52,126 nt of DNA from Hoskinsella mucinilytica (GTDB lineage: Bacteria > Bacillota_I > Bacilli_A > Erysipelotrichales > Erysipelotrichaceae): contig NZ_JBEQZJ010000029.1 of NCBI RefSeq assembly GCF_045223415.1, positions 1 to 52,126 on the forward strand, read 5' to 3'. Position numbers and translations under genes: made by a program. This document shows positions 31,737-40,858 of the stretch, piece by piece. How positions within the stretch are numbered: position 1 is the stretch's first letter; each line of letters opens with the position of its first letter. The notes beneath the pieces were generated by a model. The model had not been told where the DNA came from. It did not search any database and saw only the letters and a list, made by a program, of their open reading frames with translations.

Positions 31737-31768
31737 ATAAAAACAGACCAGATTGTCTGTTTTTATTT
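31736..31768. terminator. Bidirectional terminator between glutaredoxin-like and ATP-grasp genes
   Basis: AATAAAAACAGAC / GTCTGTTTTTATT stem (13 pairs), loop of six. Confidence 0.88.
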
Positions 31769-32948
31769 ATTCTTGTGAATAGGCTAAAAATTGAAGTACC
31801 TCTTTTTCACTAGGAAAGCGAGCTACGATAACTTCATCACCCATGGCGGTTGCCAATGCTTTTGGTAGTCTTCGTATCATCAAAATAGAAGCGTTATATT
31901 TTGTTTTGATATCATCTATGCTATGTTGATAGGTGATTGCATCTCTTCGTCCGATAAAGCAACTAGAATATGTTCGTGCTTGTTGATAATGAATGGTATC
32001 ATGTACGATCATGTCTGCCCATAATTGATATACATTGGAGTCATTGGCATAATTGATCATATCAGGTAGAAAGCCTCCGGGAGGACGCATATTGACCTCT
32101 AGACCAAGAATGTCTCCTTTTAAACCTACACCCGGTTGATCTTGTATGAGCCTGAAAAATTCAAAATGGAAGAAACGATTTCTCGTATCGAAGGCATTGA
32201 CAGCACGTTGCCCTACATCCATTACATCCTGTGGAATATCTTTATAAGAATAACAACCAATACTTTTTTGTTCATTTACAGCATCCATGATACTATCGGT
32301 ATATTGATGACTGGTCACGAATAGAATTTCCTTCTTGCTGTTGGTAATGCCATCAAAGGAAAAACAGCTACCTTGGATGAATTCCTCCATCAGATAAGGT
32401 TCACTTAATGGTTGACTGAAAAAAGAGCGAACCTCTTCTTCGTTTTTCAACTTATAGGTGTGATTTGCGCCAACACCAACATTTGGTTTTACGATGATTG
32501 GATATCCTACTGTTTCAATAAAACAAAGCGCATGCTCTAGATCAGTTACTAATTCATAACGAGCGGTTTGAATGCCTGCCTTTTGATAAAATTCCTTCAT
32601 TTTATACTTACTTTGATATTCATCGATATGGTCAATGGTGATGCCATGTTTGATGTTGAAGTCTTTGCGAAGCTTAGCGTCTAAAGAAAGCCAATACTCA
32701 TTGTTGGATTCGATCCAATCGATTCGACCGTGCTTATGGATGAAAAAGGCGACAGCTCGCATGACTTCATCATAGTTTTCTAAAGAAGTCACTTGATAAT
32801 AATCATTGATGGAATTTTTCAGATTGCTCGTCAGATTAGAATAGGGTGTATCCGCAATTGCAAGAACATTGACACCATTGTTTTTCAAGCCTTGACAAAA
32901 TAGCCAGTAGCTTTCTGGGAAATTAGGTGAGATAAAGATAAAATTCAT
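31767..32948 (-). CDS. ATP-grasp domain carboxylate-amine ligase, substrate unknown
   Basis: 393 residues. The N-terminal third is a pre-ATP-grasp alpha/beta domain ('MNFIFISPNFPESYWLFCQGLKNNGVNVLAIAD'). The ATP-grasp core follows: 'GYPIIVKPNVGVGANHTYKL', 'YLMEEFIQGSCFSFDGI' and the metal-binding 'GDILGLEVNMRPPGGFLPDM'. Such enzymes join a carboxylate to an amine or thiol through an acyl-phosphate, as in BacD, carnosine synthase or PurD. The start follows minus-strand AAGGAGGTG. The longer frame back to 33080 crosses the promoter and is rejected. It stands alone, divergent from the arginine operon. Confidence 0.88.
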   Translation of the reverse strand: MNFIFISPNFPESYWLFCQGLKNNGVNVLAIADTPYSNLTSNLKNSINDYYQVTSLENYDEVMRAVAFFIHKHGRIDWIESNNEYWLSLDAKLRKDFNIKHGITIDHIDEYQSKYKMKEFYQKAGIQTARYELVTDLEHALCFIETVGYPIIVKPNVGVGANHTYKLKNEEEVRSFFSQPLSEPYLMEEFIQGSCFSFDGITNSKKEILFVTSHQYTDSIMDAVNEQKSIGCYSYKDIPQDVMDVGQRAVNAFDTRNRFFHFEFFRLIQDQPGVGLKGDILGLEVNMRPPGGFLPDMINYANDSNVYQLWADMIVHDTIHYQQARTYSSCFIGRRDAITYQHSIDDIKTKYNASILMIRRLPKALATAMGDEVIVARFPSEKEVLQFLAYSQE

Positions 32949-32969
32949 AAGACACCTCCTTATTTTTCC

Positions 32970-32998
32970 ATTGTAAGTCATTCGATTTTGAATGTCAA
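32970..32998 (-). promoter_or_regulatory. Promoter of the ATP-grasp gene
   Basis: Minus-strand TTGACA (32998-32993), 17 bases, TACAAT (32975-32970). Confidence 0.75.
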
Positions 32999-33073
32999 AA
33001 GCTTTCTTTTGAAAACACTCATTCATTGGAATGAAATAATTTACATAAATATTGAAAATAATGTAATTTTGTG

Positions 33074-33102
33074 TTGACAAGTAATTTTCAAAGGAGTATC
33101 AT
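33074..33102 (+). promoter_or_regulatory. Promoter of the arginine operon leader
   Basis: TTGACA (33074-33079), 17 bases, TATCAT (33097-33102). Transcription should start near 33109, giving a leader of about 300 nt. Confidence 0.8.
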
Positions 33103-33108
33103 GTAAGT

Positions 33109-33353
33109 ACAAATCGAAGAAAGAGAGAGTATTTCTATCCGGAAAGCAAAGCGAGTCAGGGTTTGGTGAAAGCCTGAAGGGAAGGAAAGAAAGAAACGCA
33201 CTCTGGAGAGCCTGTGGGAAAACAGTATCACAGGACGCATGTTTCAGCGTTATGAAAAAGGGGTCTTATCTAATTGATAGGATAACTGGAGTGGTACCGC
33301 GTAAGGTCATTGAAAACTAGCGTCTCTGGATTTAGTATCCAGAGGCGTTTTTG
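33109..33353 (+). promoter_or_regulatory. T-box riboswitch, arginine (CGC specifier), upstream of argG
   Basis: The leader has all T-box parts. Stem I begins near AGAGAGAGTA (33123-33132) with the AGTA/GAA loop E, and has an apical 'GCGAGTCAGGGTTTGGTGAAAGCC'-type region. The specifier loop on the 3' side reads GAAACGCACTCT, giving CGC (Arg) at 33197-33199. The antiterminator T-box sequence is AGTGGTACCGCG (33290-33301). A terminator (33321-33347 plus T-run) follows. Uncharged tRNA-Arg would favour antitermination and turn on arginine synthesis. Confidence 0.9.
33320..33353 (+). terminator. T-box-controlled terminator
   Basis: CGTCTCTGGAT / ATCCAGAGGCG stem with a five-base loop and TTTTT; the alternative to the antiterminator. 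Confidence 0.9.
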
Positions 33354-33409
33354 TATTTTACACTCATAAACCTGAAAGATGAAGACATGAAAAGAAAGAG
33401 GTAAGGGAC

Positions 33410-34630
33410 ATGAACAAAGAAAACATCAAAAAAGTAGTATTAGCGTATTCCGGGGGTTTGGATACTTCCATCATCATTCCTTGGTTAAAGGAAAATTACA
33501 ACAATTGTGAGGTCGTCGCAGTATCCGCAGATGTTGGACAGGAATCTGAATTAGAAGGTTTAGAAGAAAAAGCTTTGGCAACAGGAGCCAGCAAACTCTA
33601 TATATTAGATTTGAAGGATGCCTTTGTAGAAGATTATATTTATCCTTGCATGAAAGCGAATGCCGTTTATGAAGGTGTATATTTGTTAGGAACAGCATTT
33701 GCCAGACCATTGATCGGACAGAAATTGGTTGAGATTGCATTAAAAGAAGGCGCAGATGCAATCTGTCATGGATGTACCGGTAAAGGGAATGATCAGGTGC
33801 GTTTTGAACTAGCTATCAAGGCGTTTGCTCCGGATATGCCAATCATTGCGCCATGGCGTGAATGGGACATCAAATCAAGAGATGAGGAAATCGATTATGC
33901 ACAAGCACATAACATTCCATTGAAAATCAAAAGAGAAACAAGTTATTCCAAAGATAAAAACTTATGGCATTTAAGTCATGAAGGATTGGATCTTGAAGAT
34001 CCGATGAATGAGCCAATGTACGATGAGATTTTGGAAATGGGTGTTACTCCTGAAAAAGCACCTGATACACCTACCTATATCACTTTGAGCTTTGAAAAGG
34101 GAATCCCAGTTGCATTGAATGGAGAAAAACTAGGTGGTCAGGATATGATCAAAAAGCTAAATGAAATTGGTGGCGCAAATGGAATCGGTATCATTGATAT
34201 GGTAGAAAATAGATTGGTTGGTATGAAATCTCGTGGTGTGTATGAAACACCAGGTGGAACCATTTTATATAAAGCTCATGATATGTTAGAAACCATTTGT
34301 TTGGATAAGCAGACTCAACACTATAAACAAGGTGTTGGACAGAAATTCGGTGAATTGTTATATGATGGACAATGGTTTACACCATTAAGAGAGGCATTAA
34401 GTGCTTTTGTAGATAAAGTAAGTGAAACGGTTACAGGTGAAGTGAAATTAAAACTATATAAAGGAAATATCATCCCAGCAGGAATGAATAGCCCTTATAC
34501 TTTATATTCTGAACAAATCGCCAGCTTTGGAGAAGATGATTCTTATGATCAAAATGATTCTGCAGGTTTCATTAACTTATATGGTCTGCCTATTAAGGTA
34601 AAGGCTCAGATGGACGCCAAAAAGAAATAG
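33410..34630 (+). CDS. argG: Argininosuccinate synthase
   Basis: 406 residues. It joins citrulline and aspartate with ATP. The N-terminal PP-loop 'VVLAYSGGLDTSIIIPWL' binds ATP; 'GCTGKGNDQVRFE' (near residue 120) and 'APWREWDIKSRDEEIDYA' are family signatures. GAGGTAAGGGAC lies upstream of the ATG. First gene of the arginine operon, directly behind the arginine T-box, so shutting the T-box off silences the whole pathway. Confidence 0.97.
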   Translation: MNKENIKKVVLAYSGGLDTSIIIPWLKENYNNCEVVAVSADVGQESELEGLEEKALATGASKLYILDLKDAFVEDYIYPCMKANAVYEGVYLLGTAFARPLIGQKLVEIALKEGADAICHGCTGKGNDQVRFELAIKAFAPDMPIIAPWREWDIKSRDEEIDYAQAHNIPLKIKRETSYSKDKNLWHLSHEGLDLEDPMNEPMYDEILEMGVTPEKAPDTPTYITLSFEKGIPVALNGEKLGGQDMIKKLNEIGGANGIGIIDMVENRLVGMKSRGVYETPGGTILYKAHDMLETICLDKQTQHYKQGVGQKFGELLYDGQWFTPLREALSAFVDKVSETVTGEVKLKLYKGNIIPAGMNSPYTLYSEQIASFGEDDSYDQNDSAGFINLYGLPIKVKAQMDAKKK

Positions 34631-34640
34631 GAGCATTTGT

Positions 34641-35081
34641 ATGGAAATTACACAAATGCAAATGAACGATTATCAGGGTGTTTATGATCTATGGATATCG
34701 ACACCTGGTATGGGATTGAATGATATCGATGATTCTTTTGAAGGCATACAAGCGTATTTAAAACGAAATCCTACCACATGCTTTGTAGCTAAAGAGAATG
34801 ATTGCATTTATGGTGTGATTTTAAGTGGACATGATGGAAGGCGTGGTTATATCCATCATACTGCGGTTGCAATATCGAAACGTAAACAGGGCATTGGCAA
34901 GGCGTTGGTCGAACATGCCCTGTATGCTTTAAAAGAGGAAGGTATCAGTAAAGTAGCACTGGTAGCATTTAAAAGAAATGAGATAGGAAATGCGTTTTGG
35001 GAAAACTTGGGATTTAACGTGCGAGAAGATCTGAATTATCGTAATTTGGCACTGGTTTCTTTAAAACGAATAGATACTTAA
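34641..35081 (+). CDS. GNAT family N-acetyltransferase within the arginine operon
   Basis: 146 residues with a complete GNAT fold. The acetyl-CoA motif A is 'HHTAVAISKRKQGIGKALVEHALYAL' with a Gln-x-x-Gly-x-Gly-like turn, and the C-terminal 'NAFWENLGFNVREDLNY' is typical. It resembles the YpeA type from memory. It lies between argG and argH, 10 and 15 bases from each, so it is co-regulated by the T-box. With ArgJ recycling acetyl groups, a small N-acetylglutamate synthase would only be needed to prime the cycle, a possible role. Other substrates cannot be excluded. Confidence 0.82.
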   Translation: MEITQMQMNDYQGVYDLWISTPGMGLNDIDDSFEGIQAYLKRNPTTCFVAKENDCIYGVILSGHDGRRGYIHHTAVAISKRKQGIGKALVEHALYALKEEGISKVALVAFKRNEIGNAFWENLGFNVREDLNYRNLALVSLKRIDT

Positions 35082-35096
35082 TAGGAGGAGAACTGG

Positions 35097-36470
35097 ATGA
35101 GTTTATGGGACGCAAGATTTAAAAAGGCAGCAGATCAAAGGCTAAATGATTTTAATTCAAGTATTTCTGTGGATCATCGTATGTATGCACAGGATATCAA
35201 AGGTAGCATTGCACATGCGCATATGTTAGGAAAACAAGGTATTATCCCTATGGAAGACAGTGAAGCAATCGAGCAAGGTCTTTTATCTATCAAACAGGAT
35301 ATTGAACAGGGGCATTTAGAAATTGATCCAATGGCTGAAGATATCCATATGTTTATGGAAACAGAATTGACAAAACGAATCAATGATGCAGGGAAAAGAC
35401 TTCATACAGCCCGTTCTCGTAATGATCAGGTAGCACTTGATACAAGAATGTATACCAATGATGCAGTATTGGAAGTAATGGAACATGTAAAAGCGTTGAT
35501 TCATGTGATTTGTGATAAGGCTCAGGAACATACGGAGACCATAATGCCTGGGTATACGCATTTACAAAGAGCTCAACCGATTACCTTCGGACACCATTTG
35601 ATGGCATATGCGGAAATGTTTCTTCGTGATTTACAACGTTTGAAGGAATCACAAAAGCGTACATTGGTATTACCGCTTGGCAGTGGTGCTTTGGCAACGA
35701 CAACATATCCGATCGATCGAGAAATGGTTTGTGAGGAATTGGGCTTTGAGCGTGTTTCCATGAATTCTTTGGATGGTGTGAGCGATCGAGATTTCTGTAT
35801 TGAAGTCGCAAGTGATTTGTCTATGGTCATGATGCATTTATCTAGATTCAGTGAAGAAATCATTCTATGGTGTTCTTGGGAATATAAATTCATGGAATTG
35901 GATGATGCTTTTGCGACCGGTAGTTCGATCATGCCTCAGAAAAAAAATCCTGATGTAGCGGAATTGATCAGAGGAAAGACAGGACGTGTCTATGGTGATC
36001 TGACTACATTATTGACGATGATGAAGGGTCTTCCTTTGGCTTATAATAAGGATATGCAAGAAGATAAAGAAGCCTTGTTTGATGCCATTGATACTGTAAA
36101 TTTATGTCTTACGACCTTTACACCAATGCTACAAACTGCAAATGTCAATAAAGAACATATGCGAAATGCTGCCGGAAAAGGATTTATCAATGCAACAGAT
36201 TGTGCCGATTATCTTACGAAAAAGGGAATGCCATTTCGTGATGCCTATCGCACCATCGGAGCCTTGGTCAGCTATTGCCAAGATCATGATAAAACCTTAG
36301 AAACTTTAAGTTTGGAAGAATATCAAGCGGTTGATTCATTATTTGAAGCCGATGTCTTTGATGCGATTCGTTTGGAAACTTGTGTGATGATGCGTAATGT
36401 GATCGGCGGGCCTGCACCTGAAAGTGTCAAAGCTCATATTCAGAAAGTAAAACAGCAGTTGGGAGAATGA
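35097..36470 (+). CDS. argH: Argininosuccinate lyase
   Basis: 457 residues of the fumarase/aspartase superfamily. It splits argininosuccinate into arginine and fumarate. The signature loop 'GSSIMPQKKNPDVAELIRGKTGR' (near residue 280) carries the catalytic Ser. Also present are 'EDIHMFMETEL', 'HTARSRNDQVALDTRMY' and the His-containing 'MPGYTHLQRAQP'. AGGAGGAG precedes the ATG. It is followed after one base by argC, so translation is coupled. Confidence 0.97.
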   Translation: MSLWDARFKKAADQRLNDFNSSISVDHRMYAQDIKGSIAHAHMLGKQGIIPMEDSEAIEQGLLSIKQDIEQGHLEIDPMAEDIHMFMETELTKRINDAGKRLHTARSRNDQVALDTRMYTNDAVLEVMEHVKALIHVICDKAQEHTETIMPGYTHLQRAQPITFGHHLMAYAEMFLRDLQRLKESQKRTLVLPLGSGALATTTYPIDREMVCEELGFERVSMNSLDGVSDRDFCIEVASDLSMVMMHLSRFSEEIILWCSWEYKFMELDDAFATGSSIMPQKKNPDVAELIRGKTGRVYGDLTTLLTMMKGLPLAYNKDMQEDKEALFDAIDTVNLCLTTFTPMLQTANVNKEHMRNAAGKGFINATDCADYLTKKGMPFRDAYRTIGALVSYCQDHDKTLETLSLEEYQAVDSLFEADVFDAIRLETCVMMRNVIGGPAPESVKAHIQKVKQQLGE

Positions 36471-36471
36471 T

Positions 36472-37515
36472 ATGATGAAGAAAATACAAGCAGGAATCAT
36501 AGGGGCTAGTGGTTATGCGGGAGCAGAGCTTGTCCGTCTTCTTTTCAACCATCCAATGGTAGAAATTAGTGGCATAAGCTCAAAATCGTATACAGGAAAA
36601 AAAATCAGTGATTTATATCCGGGATTTTATCAAGTAATTGACATGGAATTTACAGATGAAGATTCTGTCATAGCAAAAAGTGATGTCGTCTTTGCTTCAC
36701 TTCCACATGGATTAAGTGAACCATTAGCTAGAAAATGCTTTGATGCTAAAAAACGATTCATTGATTTAGGAGCTGATTTTCGCTTAAAACAAGAAGAAGA
36801 TTATCAAACATGGTATCAATTATCTTATCAAGAGCCACAGCTTCATAAGGAAAGTGTATATGGTTTACCGGAGTTGTTTCGTAAGGAAATCAAAGGGAAG
36901 AAGATCATTGGAAATCCAGGTTGTTATCCAACAAGCATAGCGTTAGGATTGGCGCCTCTTATGAAAGCAAATTTGGCTGAGAATGAACCTATCATCATAG
37001 ATTCGAAAAGCGGAACGACAGGAGCCGGGAAAAGTTTGAGTGAAAACACACATTTTCCTAGATGTAATGAATCCTTTGCTCCATATAAAATTGCAACACA
37101 TCGTCATACACCGGAAATTGAGCAAACGTTATCGATTCTTTCTAATCAAGATACCAAAGTGAGCTTTACACCGCATTTATTGCCAATCAATCGTGGTATC
37201 ATTTCAACAATGTATGTAAAGCTGAAAGAACAACAAACAGTGGAACAGCTTCATGCGCAATACGTAGCATTTTATCAAGCAGAGCCTTTCGTTCGTGTAC
37301 TTCCGTTAGGAAAGACAGCCGATCTGAAATATGTAAAATATTCTAATTACTGTGATATTTCTGTACATTTTGATGAGCGATGTCAATGTGCGATCATTGT
37401 AAGTTGTATCGATAATATGGTAAAAGGTGCTGCCGGTCAAGCAATTCAAAATATGAATATTTTATTTGATTTAGAAGAAAGTATGGGATTGACCATGGTC
37501 GCACCATCGTTCTAG
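36472..37515 (+). CDS. argC: N-acetyl-gamma-glutamyl-phosphate reductase
   Basis: 347 residues. NADPH-dependent reduction of N-acetylglutamyl phosphate to the semialdehyde. The Rossmann motif 'AGIIGASGYAGAELVRLL' is at the N-terminus. The catalytic Cys is in 'IGNPGCYPTSIALGL', and the conserved 'HRHTPEIEQ' lies near residue 210. Two adjacent ATG codons (36472, 36475) are possible starts after GGGAG. It starts one base after the argH stop. Confidence 0.96.
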   Translation: MMKKIQAGIIGASGYAGAELVRLLFNHPMVEISGISSKSYTGKKISDLYPGFYQVIDMEFTDEDSVIAKSDVVFASLPHGLSEPLARKCFDAKKRFIDLGADFRLKQEEDYQTWYQLSYQEPQLHKESVYGLPELFRKEIKGKKIIGNPGCYPTSIALGLAPLMKANLAENEPIIIDSKSGTTGAGKSLSENTHFPRCNESFAPYKIATHRHTPEIEQTLSILSNQDTKVSFTPHLLPINRGIISTMYVKLKEQQTVEQLHAQYVAFYQAEPFVRVLPLGKTADLKYVKYSNYCDISVHFDERCQCAIIVSCIDNMVKGAAGQAIQNMNILFDLEESMGLTMVAPSF

Positions 37516-37530
37516 GAAGGAAAGCAGGAT

Positions 37531-38748
37531 ATGAGTCAATATATGAACAACGGAATTTGTTATCCAAAAGGCTTTGTGGCCAATGGAATTCATTGTGGAA
37601 TCCGTAAAAATAAAACAAAAAAAGATTTAAGCGTGATTTATAGTGAAGTTGTTGCAACCGCAGCAGCAACCTATACACAAAACAAGGTGAAAGGTGCACC
37701 GATTTTTGTAACCAAGGAACATTTAAAAAATGGTTTGGCACAAGCGATGATTTGTAATAGTGGAAATGCCAATACATGCAATGCCAATGGAATTGAAATT
37801 GCTAATGGAATGAGTGCATTATGTGCAAAAGAACTTGGCATCAAGGAAGAAGATATCATTGTTGCAAGTACCGGAGTGATCGGTGAGCCAATGAGCATGG
37901 AACCTTTTGAAACACATATGAAAGAATTGTGTGAAGGAATCAGTGCACAAAAGGGAAGCGATGCTTGTGAAGGCATCATGACGACCGATACCTTTAAGAA
38001 GGAATTCTGTATTAGTTTTATGTTACAAGGAAAAGAATGTCGTATCGGAGGCATGGCAAAGGGTAGTGGTATGATTCATCCTAATATGGCTACCATGTTG
38101 GCTTTTCTTACCAGTGATGTTGCCATTGATAGTGAATTATTGAATGAGGCGGTTCATGAAGTGGTCAACGATACCTTTAATATGGTCAGCGTTGATGGAG
38201 ATACCTCAACCAATGATATGCTATGTATGATGGCAAATGGTTTGGCAGGTAATCAGATCATTACAGAAAAAAATGAGGATTATGAAGTGTTTAAAGCGGC
38301 TTTGATGGATATTTGCGTGGATATCAGTAGACAGATCGCTAAAGATGGTGAAGGAGCTACCAAACTATTGACATGCATTGTCAGCTCAGCGCCGGATGAA
38401 CAAACAGCAAAGGCAATCGCAAAAAGTGTCATAACCAGCTCATTGTTTAAGGCAGCGATGTTTGGCAAAGATGCCAATTGGGGTAGGATCTTATGTGCAA
38501 TTGGATATACAGACGCCGACTTTGATGTAACCAAAATAGATGTAACATTAAAAAGCAATCAAGGAAGCCTTCCTGTATGTATGAACGGAAGTGGATGTGG
38601 CTTCGATGAGGAAAAAGCAGAAGTCATCTTAAGTGAGGATGAAATTGATATTTTGATCATGATGCATCAAGGTGAAGCAGAAGCAACTGCTTGGGGCTGT
38701 GACTTGACTTACGATTATGTAAAAATCAATGGGGATTATCGAACATAA
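37531..38748 (+). CDS. argJ: Ornithine acetyltransferase / N-acetylglutamate synthase, bifunctional
   Basis: 405 residues. ArgJ moves the acetyl group from N-acetylornithine to glutamate. It is made as a precursor that cleaves itself at a conserved threonine; here 'KGSGMIHPNMATMLAF' places the new N-terminal Thr at residue 188. The N-terminal 'GFVANGIHCGIRK' and the 'NSGNANTCNA' block are intact. Whether it also uses acetyl-CoA (bifunctional) cannot be read from sequence; the GNAT protein in the operon could provide that first acetylation instead. AGGAAGG lies upstream of the ATG, 15 bases after argC. Confidence 0.96.
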   Translation: MSQYMNNGICYPKGFVANGIHCGIRKNKTKKDLSVIYSEVVATAAATYTQNKVKGAPIFVTKEHLKNGLAQAMICNSGNANTCNANGIEIANGMSALCAKELGIKEEDIIVASTGVIGEPMSMEPFETHMKELCEGISAQKGSDACEGIMTTDTFKKEFCISFMLQGKECRIGGMAKGSGMIHPNMATMLAFLTSDVAIDSELLNEAVHEVVNDTFNMVSVDGDTSTNDMLCMMANGLAGNQIITEKNEDYEVFKAALMDICVDISRQIAKDGEGATKLLTCIVSSAPDEQTAKAIAKSVITSSLFKAAMFGKDANWGRILCAIGYTDADFDVTKIDVTLKSNQGSLPVCMNGSGCGFDEEKAEVILSEDEIDILIMMHQGEAEATAWGCDLTYDYVKINGDYRT

Positions 38749-38766
38749 ACATGAAAGAGGGATTAT

Positions 38767-39633
38767 ATGATAACAGATGCAGTACAAAAAGCGGAAATTC
38801 TTAGTAAGGCACTTCCGTTCATCCAAAAATATAATGGTAAGATCGTTGTTGTGAAATATGGCGGGAATGCCATGAAAAATGAAGAATTAAAGCAAAATGT
38901 TATCACTGATATCGTCTTGCTTTCTGAAATCGGTATTCATGTAGTGCTTGTGCATGGTGGTGGTCCTGAAATCAATCGCATGTTACAAAAGGTTGGCAAA
39001 GAATCCAAATTTGTCAATGGACTTCGTTATACAGACGATGAAACAATGGATATCGTTCAAATGGTACTTGCAGGAAAAACCAATAAGGATCTTGTGTCTT
39101 TGATCAATCAAAAAGGAGCCAAAGCTGTAGGAATCTGCGGTATGGATGCAGGTGTCATCACAGCAAAAAAATTGCCTGGAGATGATTTAGGTTATGTGGG
39201 TGCTATTACAGGAGTAAATCCAACATTGATCTTGGATATGATAGAAAAAGGTTATATTCCGGTCGTCGCAAGCGTAGGCTGTGATAGCTTAGGACATGCC
39301 TATAATATCAATGCGGATACAGCAGCTGCTAGTGTTGCAGGATGTCTAAATGCAGAAAATATGATTTTGGTAAGCGATATTCCGGGGGTGTTACGTGATC
39401 CGAAAAACGAACATTCATTGATACCGAAAATATTTATTGAAGACATTCATTATTTAAAAGATGCTGGAATTATCAGTGGTGGTATGATTCCAAAGGTGGA
39501 ATGTTGTGAAACAGCCATCAATCAATCAGTGAAAAAGGCGGTCATCATTGATGGTAGAGTGCCACATTCACTATTGATCGAAATTCTTTCAGAAGAGGGA
39601 ATTGGTACTATGTTTGAAAAGAAAGAAGGCTAA
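38767..39633 (+). CDS. argB: Acetylglutamate kinase
   Basis: 288 residues of the amino-acid kinase family. It phosphorylates N-acetylglutamate. 'IVVVKYGGNAM' and 'VVLVHGGGPEINRML' form the ATP and substrate pockets, with 'NINADTAAASVAGCLNAENMILVSDIPGVL' later. The N-terminal helix ('AVQKAEILSKALPFIQKYNGKI') is the kind found in arginine-inhibited hexameric enzymes, suggesting feedback by arginine in addition to T-box control. GAAAGAGGG lies upstream of the ATG. Confidence 0.96.
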   Translation: MITDAVQKAEILSKALPFIQKYNGKIVVVKYGGNAMKNEELKQNVITDIVLLSEIGIHVVLVHGGGPEINRMLQKVGKESKFVNGLRYTDDETMDIVQMVLAGKTNKDLVSLINQKGAKAVGICGMDAGVITAKKLPGDDLGYVGAITGVNPTLILDMIEKGYIPVVASVGCDSLGHAYNINADTAAASVAGCLNAENMILVSDIPGVLRDPKNEHSLIPKIFIEDIHYLKDAGIISGGMIPKVECCETAINQSVKKAVIIDGRVPHSLLIEILSEEGIGTMFEKKEG

Positions 39634-39636
39634 GTA

Positions 39637-40806
39637 ATGAGTCAGGTAAAAGAAAATGATTTAAAGTATATTGCGCCAACCTATGCACGATTTGATGTGG
39701 TATTATCTCATGGGTCCGGTGCTGTTGTATATGATGAAAACGAAAAAAGATATATTGATCTGACAGCAGGAATCGGAGTCAATTCTTTAGGATATGCCAA
39801 TGAAGAATGGGCAGATGCTGTTTGTCATCAAGTGCAGACACTTCAACATGTTTCTAATCTGTACTACTCTAAACCTGATAGTGATGTTGCAAAATTTCTA
39901 TGTGAAAAAACAGGATTTGCGAATATGATCTTTTCAAATAGCGGAGCTGAAGCTAATGAAGGAGCTATCAAGGTCGCAAGAAAATACGCAAGTGATAAGT
40001 ATGATGCAAAGCGTCATGAAATCATCACCTTGGTCAATTCTTTTCATGGAAGAACGATCACAACTTTAGCCGCAACCGGACAAGATCATTTTCATCAGCA
40101 TTTTGATCCGTTTACACCGGGTTTTGTTTATGCTATTGCCAATGACATTGAAGATATGAAGGTGAAAATGAACGATCAAACGTGTGCAGTCATGATGGAG
40201 CTGATCCAGGGAGAAGGTGGTGTGCTTCCACTAGAACAAGAATATGTAAAGAAAGTAGAAACACTGTGTAAAGAAAAGGATGTTCTTTTGATCATTGATG
40301 AAGTTCAAACAGGTGTGGGAAGAACTGGTTCATTGTATGCATACCAGCAATATGGAATCCAACCAGATATCATTACTACAGCCAAAGGGTTGGGGAATGG
40401 TCTTCCGATCGGAGGCGTTTTGTTAGGTGACAAAGTAAAGGATGTCTTTGGACCAGGAGATCATGGTACGACATTTGGCGGTAATCCTGTAGCATGTGCC
40501 GGAGCACAGGTGGTATTATCTCATATGAATGAAGCATTCTTTGAAGAAATTCAAGCAAAAGGCACCTATATCAAGCAACGGTTACAAGCGATGCCACATG
40601 TGGTTCAAATCAATGGGATGGGTTTGATGATCGGTGTAGCATTAGATGGTATTTCGGCAAAAGATGTTTTATTAAAATGTATGGATGAAGGATTGCTGTT
40701 ACTAACTGCAAAGGATAAACTGAGAATGTTACCACCATTAATTATTGATATGGAACAATTGAAGGAAGCTATGGATATTCTTGAGGATGTTTTAACAAAA
40801 TGGTGA
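39637..40806 (+). CDS. argD: Acetylornithine aminotransferase
   Basis: 389 residues, class-III PLP aminotransferase. It converts N-acetylglutamate semialdehyde to N-acetylornithine. Landmarks: 'MIFSNSGAEANEGAIKVARKY', the Asp of 'LLIIDEVQTGVGRTGSLYAY', and the PLP lysine in 'TTAKGLGNGLPIGGVLLG'. It begins three bases after argB. The 'GNPVACAGAQVVL' and 'LRMLPPLII' ends fit the ArgD subgroup. Confidence 0.96.
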   Translation: MSQVKENDLKYIAPTYARFDVVLSHGSGAVVYDENEKRYIDLTAGIGVNSLGYANEEWADAVCHQVQTLQHVSNLYYSKPDSDVAKFLCEKTGFANMIFSNSGAEANEGAIKVARKYASDKYDAKRHEIITLVNSFHGRTITTLAATGQDHFHQHFDPFTPGFVYAIANDIEDMKVKMNDQTCAVMMELIQGEGGVLPLEQEYVKKVETLCKEKDVLLIIDEVQTGVGRTGSLYAYQQYGIQPDIITTAKGLGNGLPIGGVLLGDKVKDVFGPGDHGTTFGGNPVACAGAQVVLSHMNEAFFEEIQAKGTYIKQRLQAMPHVVQINGMGLMIGVALDGISAKDVLLKCMDEGLLLLTAKDKLRMLPPLIIDMEQLKEAMDILEDVLTKW

Positions 40807-40858
40807 TGACATCAAGAAAATATGATATGATTGTGATAACAACAAAAGGAGGCAGACG

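Noticed and set aside
32949..33080. 44-residue N-terminal extension of the ATP-grasp protein
   Set aside because: It reads through the -10 and -35 elements and has no ribosome-binding site; the ATG at 32948 follows AAGGAGGTG.
40807..40858. Separate promoter for argF
   Set aside because: TATGAT elements occur but no -35 sequence stands at a proper distance, so read-through from the operon is simpler.
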